From NCBI RefSeq assembly GCF_013166605.1, contig NZ_JABKKF010000009.1, positions 143,229 to 207,228 of the forward strand: a DNA stretch of 64,000 nt, read 5' to 3'. Both the position numbers and the translations under genes were made by a program. The stretch comes from Xylanibacter muris. Its GTDB lineage: Bacteria; Bacteroidota; Bacteroidia; Bacteroidales; Bacteroidaceae. The notes beneath the pieces were generated by a model, which saw nothing but the letters and a program-made list of their open reading frames with translations, had not been told where the DNA came from and searched no databases. This document shows, in pieces, positions 59,098 through 64,000 of the stretch (the stretch's first letter is position 1; every line of letters starts with the position of its first letter).

Positions 59098-61653
59098 TTA
59101 TCCAATGTCTACAACAGTTATTCCTGTACCGCCAAACTGTACGTGCTCGTCTTTGAATGAGGTTATGTTTGGGATTGTTGCAAGATATTGTCTTATGAGT
59201 TGCCGCAATATTCCCGAACCGGTACCATGGAGTATACGCACTCTGCTCATACCTACAAGTATGGCATCGTCAATGAAGTATGTTACTGCATTTATAGCCT
59301 CCTCACCACGCATTCCTCTTACATCAAGGTCTTGCTTGAAGTTCAGCTTGCGGTTGTCAATGGTTTCACGTGTGTGTCGTTCGGCTGCTGATACAGTGTT
59401 GAGGCGTGCTGTTTCCTGTTTCGGTTTGTCTGCTATTTCAAGACGTTCTGTTTTCATTTTTGTACGCATATCACCGAATATGACAGTTGCCATTTTCCCG
59501 TCTGTCTCTTCTATATATCCAATGGATGTCAATCCCTTTATTCTTACTGTATCACCCTTTTTCAGCACTTCAGTTGTTGTGCGTGCCGATGCGGAAGATG
59601 TTTTTTCTGCTGCCTGTTTTTTTTCTCTTTCGCTTTTTTCCTTTCTTCTTTTTTCCTTTCTTTCTTTTCTTTCTTGGATCTGTTTGATCTTTCTGGCGAT
59701 TATTTCGTCATTGGCTTTTGAGTCAATATCGTTGATTTCATCCTTGAATAGCTTCAATTCTTCCCTTATACGTTTCGTTTCCTCTTTTTCAGCCTGGTTC
59801 TTGCGTATTTCCCGTATCGTGTTTTCTATTTTCCGGTTACTTTCTTTAAGCAGTTCCTCTGCCTGTTCCTTTGCCTTTCTAAGTATATTCTTACGGTTCT
59901 GCTCAAGTTCCTTTATTTCAGCTTCATATCTTTCTATTTTTTGTTCGAGCGATTTCTCATGCTGGTGTATGGTCTGCCGTTTGTTTTCCCAATAACGCTT
60001 ATCGCGTACTATATCCTGAAGATATTTGTCGCTTTGGATATAGTCTGAGCCTACAATTTCGGATGCGTCACGTATCACTTCTTCCGGTATTCCTGTCTTG
60101 CGGGCAATTTCAATGGCAAAGGAACTTCCGGGTTGCCCGATGGCAAGTTGAAAAAGAGGGCGCATTTCGTGACGGTCGTAGAGCATGGCTCCGTTCACTA
60201 CCCCTGTATTATCTTCAGCGAAATGTTTCAGATTCTGGTAGTGGGTGGTTATTACCCCGAATGCTTCTTTATTGCAGAATTGCTTTAAAACCGCCTCTGC
60301 TATTGCACCTCCTATCTGAGGTTCCGTACCACCTCCGAACTCGTCTATCAGCAGCAGTGTATGCATATTTGCCTGTTTCATCATATTCTTCATGTTTGTC
60401 AGGTGGCTTGAATATGTACTCAGGTCGTTTTCTATGCTTTGTTCGTCACCGATGTCAATCATGATGCTTTTGAATATTCCTGTCTTGGAATGTTCGTTTA
60501 CGGGTATGGACAAGCCGCATTGGAGCATATATTGTAAAAGCCCTACTGTTTTCAGACATACGGATTTTCCGCCCGCATTAGGGCCGGATATTATAATGAT
60601 TCTTTTTTCCTTTGTCAAAGTGACGTCAAGGGGAACAATGCTCTTTTCTTGTTTGTCGAGTGCGAGTTTTAATAAAGGATGTTCAGCCTGTATCCAATCT
60701 ATGTATGGATATTTTTCCAATCTTGGTTCTATGGCTTTTGTCATGTTGGCAAATTCGGTTTTTGCCCTTATCATATCTATGATTGCAAGAAATCTATATG
60801 AATATAGAATGTCTTTCACATGTGGACGGATTTGTGTGGCGAACTCTGAAAGTATTCTTATGATCTCTCTGTGCTCTTCTGCTTCAAGTTCACGCACCTT
60901 GTTGTTTGCTTCCACCACTTCTGTCGGTTCAATGAACACGGTCTTTCCTGATGCACTTTCATCATGTACTATTCCGCGTATCTTTCGTTTTAGTCCCGGA
61001 GCGACGGGTATGACAAGACGCCCGTCACGTATTGTCGGTGCTGCATCTTTGTCGACAAGACCGTCACTTTGTGCTGTGCGTAATATATTATATAATGTAC
61101 GTGAGATACCGCTTTCGGTATGTGACAGCTCGCGCCGTATGGACATAAGTTCCGGTGAGGCGTTGTCTTTTATCTTGCCGAACTTGTCGAGAATCTGGTC
61201 TATGCGTCTGATGATTAGTGGAAATGTCATCACGTTTTCCGACAATCTGTGTAGGGCGGGGTAGGGATATCGTTTTTCTTTAATGTCCTGGCCGGATGTA
61301 TGTTCTTCTACATCATCGCTTATGTTCAGCAGATTCACAATACCCATAATTGTTTCTAATGAGCGTCTGAGGTCAAAAAGCTCGTTTTCTTCCAAGTGGG
61401 TGCCTTCAAGACGAAGTCGGCCTACGGCTTCTCTTACATCGAAGAAATACTGTAGCGGCAAGTTGTCGTTTTCTTGCTGTAGAAGGCGGAACTCTTTTAT
61501 TTGCAGCAACCATTCATTCACGGTTTCCCATTTGTCGCAAAAAGAAATTTTGTCGACCATTTCACGACCAAGGTTGCTGATACACTTTTGTTTCAATAAG
61601 GTTTTTATTTCGTTGAAACCTATTTTGCTTTCAAAGTTGTTTGGATAAATCAT
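59098..61653 (-). CDS. mutS2: Endonuclease MutS2
   Basis: An 851-residue MutS2. MutS-type core helices and the ATPase domain have Walker A GPNAGGKS and the Walker B region LLIDEFGGGTEP; a long charged coiled coil (about 530-660) leads to a KOW-like segment and a C-terminal Smr nuclease domain (LDVRGMRGEEA and LHGTGSGILRQ). In other bacteria MutS2 limits recombination or rescues collided ribosomes. The coiled coil has a very Lys/Glu/Arg-rich stretch near residues 640-670. Confidence 0.95.
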   Translation of the reverse strand: MIYPNNFESKIGFNEIKTLLKQKCISNLGREMVDKISFCDKWETVNEWLLQIKEFRLLQQENDNLPLQYFFDVREAVGRLRLEGTHLEENELFDLRRSLETIMGIVNLLNISDDVEEHTSGQDIKEKRYPYPALHRLSENVMTFPLIIRRIDQILDKFGKIKDNASPELMSIRRELSHTESGISRTLYNILRTAQSDGLVDKDAAPTIRDGRLVIPVAPGLKRKIRGIVHDESASGKTVFIEPTEVVEANNKVRELEAEEHREIIRILSEFATQIRPHVKDILYSYRFLAIIDMIRAKTEFANMTKAIEPRLEKYPYIDWIQAEHPLLKLALDKQEKSIVPLDVTLTKEKRIIIISGPNAGGKSVCLKTVGLLQYMLQCGLSIPVNEHSKTGIFKSIMIDIGDEQSIENDLSTYSSHLTNMKNMMKQANMHTLLLIDEFGGGTEPQIGGAIAEAVLKQFCNKEAFGVITTHYQNLKHFAEDNTGVVNGAMLYDRHEMRPLFQLAIGQPGSSFAIEIARKTGIPEEVIRDASEIVGSDYIQSDKYLQDIVRDKRYWENKRQTIHQHEKSLEQKIERYEAEIKELEQNRKNILRKAKEQAEELLKESNRKIENTIREIRKNQAEKEETKRIREELKLFKDEINDIDSKANDEIIARKIKQIQERKERKEKRRKEKSEREKKQAAEKTSSASARTTTEVLKKGDTVRIKGLTSIGYIEETDGKMATVIFGDMRTKMKTERLEIADKPKQETARLNTVSAAERHTRETIDNRKLNFKQDLDVRGMRGEEAINAVTYFIDDAILVGMSRVRILHGTGSGILRQLIRQYLATIPNITSFKDEHVQFGGTGITVVDIG

Positions 61654-61756
61654 AATGCAAAATTAATTCAAAACCGTTTAATAACAAAGGAAAAGGGGAT
61701 AAATAACCCGGATAAAGCGGGAAAACCATTTTAGATGTAAAAAATAAACAATAAAA

Positions 61757-61795
61757 TTTGGATATGTGAATAAAAGTATATACCTTTGCACTCGC
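61757..61795 (+). promoter_or_regulatory. tRNA-Ser promoter
   Basis: TTTG at 61757-61760, 20-nt spacer, TACCTTTGCACTCGC at 61781-61795, identical to the tRNA-Met core. Confidence 0.85.
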
Positions 61796-61829
61796 TTTTA
61801 AGGCAAAGACACACTTTAGCCCATGGCAA

Positions 61830-61914
61830 GGAGAGATGGTAGAGTGGTCGATTACAGCGGTCTTGAAAACCGCCGTGCTGAGAGGCACCGGGGGTTCGAA
61901 TCCCTCTCTCTCCG
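61830..61914 (+). tRNA. tRNA-Ser (TGA)
   Basis: An 85-nt class II tRNA with acceptor GGAGAGA/TCTCTCC, anticodon stem GCGGT/ACCGC with loop CTTGAAA (anticodon TGA), a long variable arm (GTGCTGAGAGGCAC), T loop TTCGAAT and the serine discriminator G. CCA is not encoded. Confidence 0.96.
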
Positions 61915-61923
61915 CGAGAATAT

Positions 61924-61959
61924 AAAAGAAACCTGCTGATTTTTCAGTGGGTTTCTTTT
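61924..61959 (+). terminator. Terminator of tRNA-Ser
   Basis: AAAAGAAACC (61924-61933) pairs with GGTTTCTTTT (61950-61959), with more pairing inside and a T tract. Confidence 0.85.
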
Positions 61960-61992
61960 TTGCATTGTGGTATATTCGTAATATTAAAAATA

Positions 61993-62727
61993 ATGAGAGT
62001 AAAAATAATCACAACGTTAGGTGATATTGTTGTTCGCCTATATGATGAGACGCCTCTTCACCGTGATAACTTTGTGAAGTTGGTCAAGGAAGGATATTAT
62101 AACGGAACCGTTTTTCATAGGGTTATCCGGGATTTTATGATACAGGGTGGTGATCCGGATTCAAAAAACGCTCCTGCGGGAAAGATGTTGGGGGCAGGTG
62201 GACCGGGATATACCGTTGATGCCGAAATAAAAGAAGGTTTGTGTCATAAACGTGGTGCCTTGGCTGCCGCGCGTCAGGGGGATGATGTGAATCCGGAACG
62301 TAAAAGCAGTGGCTCGCAGTTTTACATCGTTTGGGGGCAAGTGTTTAATGAAGGGCAGATACGGCAGTTGGCAAAACAGATGCGGATGCAGCAGATACAA
62401 CAGGCGTTTAATACCCTTGTTTCACAGCATAGGGCCGAGATAATGCAGTTGCGGCGTGAGCGTAACCGCGAAGCTCTTCAGGATTTACAGGATAGGTTGA
62501 CAGCTGAGGCTGAAGCGGAAGTGAAGGTTGCCGGTGGTGGACTTACAGAAGAGCAAAAGGTATTGTATACCACAGTAGGAGGAACACCTCATCTTGACGG
62601 GCAATATACTGTGTTTGGTGAGGTTGAGTCCGGTATCGAAATTGTAGGCATGATACAACAGGTCACAACCGGAAACGGCGACCGTCCTGTTGATGATATA
62701 AGAATGGAAATGGTCCTTGTTGAATAG
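61993..62727 (+). CDS. Cyclophilin-type peptidyl-prolyl cis-trans isomerase
   Basis: A 244-residue cyclophilin without signal peptide, so cytoplasmic. The active-site motif FHRVIRDFMIQGGDP is complete, as are GSQFYIVWG and HLDGQYTVFGEV. A helical, Arg/Gln-rich insertion of roughly 60 residues (about 125-185) interrupts the usual compact fold, as in several Bacteroidetes members. The start is placed at 61993 (MRVKIITTLGD); an upstream in-frame codon at 61960 would start inside the tRNA terminator. Confidence 0.9.
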   Translation: MRVKIITTLGDIVVRLYDETPLHRDNFVKLVKEGYYNGTVFHRVIRDFMIQGGDPDSKNAPAGKMLGAGGPGYTVDAEIKEGLCHKRGALAAARQGDDVNPERKSSGSQFYIVWGQVFNEGQIRQLAKQMRMQQIQQAFNTLVSQHRAEIMQLRRERNREALQDLQDRLTAEAEAEVKVAGGGLTEEQKVLYTTVGGTPHLDGQYTVFGEVESGIEIVGMIQQVTTGNGDRPVDDIRMEMVLVE

Positions 62728-62792
62728 CCGGGGCTTCCGGCCAATTCAATACTGTTGTCTGTTGGTTTGGCCGGAAAGTTCCATGTCTGAAT

Positions 62793-63182
62793 TTATCTGA
62801 CTACCGGCTTTCCTTTCTTTTCCCATTCTTTTATTCCGCCACGCAGATTCACAACCTTATAGCCGTCTTTAGCCAGTATGGATGCTGCTGTTAATGACCT
62901 CTTTCCTGAGCGGCAATATATCCAGATCTCGTGTTTCCTGTCAAGTTTGTTTTTCGCGATATGTTTGAATCCCTCTTTTAGTACATCGATGTTTATAGCA
63001 CCGTTTATGTGGCTGGTGGCAAATTCGTCTGATGTACGTACGTCGAGCAGTTGTATGCTGTCGTTCTTTATGCCTTGTTCAAATTCGGAGGCATCCACAT
63101 TTCTTATGTTGTTTTGTGCGCATGAGCTTAGGGCAAATCCGGTAATGCATGCTATAAGTGTCTTTATTCTTCTTTTCATCAT
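62793..63182 (-). CDS. Rhodanese-like lipoprotein
   Basis: A 129-residue lipoprotein (lipobox FALSSC, lipidated Cys21) carrying one rhodanese domain with the active-site loop YCRSGKRS, catalytic Cys90. Such periplasmic or outer-membrane rhodaneses handle sulfane sulfur or act as redox proteins; a precise substrate is unknown. It sits beside a superoxide reductase gene but a terminator separates them. Confidence 0.88.
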   Translation of the reverse strand: MMKRRIKTLIACITGFALSSCAQNNIRNVDASEFEQGIKNDSIQLLDVRTSDEFATSHINGAINIDVLKEGFKHIAKNKLDRKHEIWIYCRSGKRSLTAASILAKDGYKVVNLRGGIKEWEKKGKPVVR

Positions 63183-63202
63183 TATTTGTATACAATAAAA
63201 TA

Positions 63203-63235
63203 AAGCACGAAGAGATTTGAGACCTCTTCGTGCTT
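63203..63235 (-). terminator. Terminator of the superoxide reductase gene
   Basis: A perfect 12-bp stem (AAGCACGAAGAG at 63203-63214, complement at 63224-63235) with a 9-nt loop, 8 nt past the stop. Confidence 0.88.
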
Positions 63236-63242
63236 CATTATT

Positions 63243-63632
63243 TTATTCATTATTCAGCGCAGATTTCCATAATCCGTGCAGATTACAGTATTCTCTTGCT
63301 GTGACATCGTTTTCCTTTGTCATGAAGGTGGCCGTTGGCTCTTCTCCTGGTTTCAGATATTTGCGCATTATTCTTGTCGGGGTGACGAGTTCAATCCATT
63401 CAATGTAATGCTCGTCTGTCATAGGGTGTGGAATGCTCCCTACCGATACTTTATACCCGCAGTCTGTTTTCTCTATCACAGGAACATGCTTTTCATGGGC
63501 GGCGTCTTGGGTATTTCCTTCAATCGATTCCATGGGTTTTCCACAACATACCAATATTCCACCTGCCGGATGTGTCACTTCTACAATGTTACCGCAAATA
63601 TTACAGCGATAAACTTCATTTCTCTTCGTCAT
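63243..63632 (-). CDS. Desulfoferrodoxin (two-iron superoxide reductase)
   Basis: A 129-residue superoxide reductase that reduces superoxide to hydrogen peroxide without making oxygen. The N-terminal desulforedoxin-like centre I has Cys10, Cys13, Cys29 and Cys30. The catalytic centre II has His49, His69, His75, Cys116 and His119, with the conserved EKH lysine at 48; these positions match the classical desulfoferrodoxin ligand pattern. Monocistronic by its promoter-like box and terminator. Confidence 0.96.
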   Translation of the reverse strand: MTKRNEVYRCNICGNIVEVTHPAGGILVCCGKPMESIEGNTQDAAHEKHVPVIEKTDCGYKVSVGSIPHPMTDEHYIEWIELVTPTRIMRKYLKPGEEPTATFMTKENDVTAREYCNLHGLWKSALNNE

Positions 63633-63670
63633 AAGCTTTATTTTAAATAGTTGATGATAAAATTATGCTG

Positions 63671-63678
63671 CAAATATA
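63671..63678 (-). promoter_or_regulatory. Promoter -7 element of the superoxide reductase gene
   Basis: Minus-strand TATATTTG, 39 nt before the start, fits TAnnTTTG; no clear -33 box. Confidence 0.5.
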
Positions 63679-63888
63679 GTGAATAGTATGTAATAATGCA
63701 CCATGCGTTATATTTTTTTTCTTGTTTTTCATACTTTTATATCAGTTGCCTGATTTGCTTCATCATACTGTTAATAGTTCTTTTGTGTTTCACTTTATTG
63801 TTGTAGTTTCTTTATTTTCCTTATACTGGTTAGTGCTTTTTTTCTTATAACCTACATTTTCCCTTTTGTTTTGTAATAAAAAATCCTA
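63679..63888. other. AT-rich intergenic stretch near the right edge
   Basis: A T-rich stretch on the plus strand. I see no gene, repeat or RNA in it. Confidence 0.6.
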
Positions 63889-63999
63889 TTATATCCTTAG
63901 CTTCCTTTTCGTGGTTTCCTTGAATTTTGTAACCATCTGATATACAGGATGTTCGTGTCCGTTGAAACAGGGTCCGGAAAAGGGGGTGTCATTCTCTTT
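63889..63999 (-). CDS. Possible C-terminal end of a gene entering from the right edge
   Basis: An open minus-strand frame of 36 codons ending in TAA at 63889-63891 (... GHEHPVYQMVTKFKETTKRK ...). The amino-acid mix and basic tail look protein-like, but a second minus-strand frame here is also open and I recognise no family. It needs the neighbouring sequence. Confidence 0.3.
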   Translation of the reverse strand, partial: KENDTPFSGPCFNGHEHPVYQMVTKFKETTKRKLRI

Positions 64000-64000
64000 C

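Overview
This 64 kb window is chromosomal DNA from an anaerobic member of the Bacteroidales (Bacteroides/Prevotella-like; species not determinable by reading). The evidence is the gene set (TamL/TamB, a Bat aerotolerance operon, DUF4827, DUF2027-Smr, DUF6048/DUF6452), tRNA genes without encoded CCA, and promoters of the Bacteroidetes type (TTTG, about 20 nt, TAnnTTTG). I see no prophage, insertion sequence, CRISPR array or rRNA operon; most of the window is core genome.

Layout. 1-11151 (minus strand): 5' part of a phosphoglucosamine mutase gene, a DUF4827 lipoprotein, an NrnA-type phosphoesterase, a sugar nucleotidyltransferase, the TamL-TamB envelope pair, and a TerB-DnaJ gene cut by an in-frame TAA. 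11152-11981: a gene-free stretch holding four palindromes on an exact 22-bp period, then the ffh promoter. 11982-17093 (plus): ffh, folD, a 59-residue TPR protein and a four-subunit 2-oxoacid:ferredoxin oxidoreductase. 17248-21142 (minus): anaerobic ribonucleotide reductase nrdG/nrdD, whose leader can form two competing hairpins, then a hemerythrin-LuxR fusion regulator. 21406-23667 (plus): a porin-like barrel and a TPR protein. 23718-25918 (minus): pseudouridine synthase, fabG, tetR. An initiator-like tRNA-Met and a YitT membrane protein follow.

27955-41476 (minus): nadE and a DUF2027-Smr protein, then a tightly packed operon moxR - DUF58 - unnamed Bat membrane protein - batA - batBC - batDE - PAP2 phosphatase - queA. 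BatB/BatC and BatD/BatE are fused, and each fusion keeps the signal-peptide-like segment of its downstream partner. 42031-55950 carries mainly housekeeping genes: beta-barrel protein, exonuclease III, ribH, TPR protein, recF and dciA (plus strand), formyl-THF cyclo-ligase, S41 protease, dCMP deaminase, M3 peptidase, Crp-like regulator, ApbE, DUF6048, DUF6452, GT2 and DUF4199. 56136-64000: SRP RNA 4 nt from tRNA-Thr, a RING-like/TerD-like protein, mutS2, tRNA-Ser, a cyclophilin, a rhodanese lipoprotein and a two-iron superoxide reductase.

A theme of strict-anaerobe physiology recurs: oxygen-sensitive enzymes (NrdD/NrdG, ferredoxin-linked oxidoreductase), a probable di-iron sensor-regulator beside nrdD, the Bat operon, and a superoxide reductase. 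The best candidates for undescribed biology are the RING-like/TerD-like protein at 56430-58685, the hemerythrin-LuxR regulator, the 22-bp palindrome array before ffh, the two-state nrdD leader, and the internal stop in the TerB-DnaJ gene. Three stable-RNA transcription units share a nearly identical 15-base extended promoter core.
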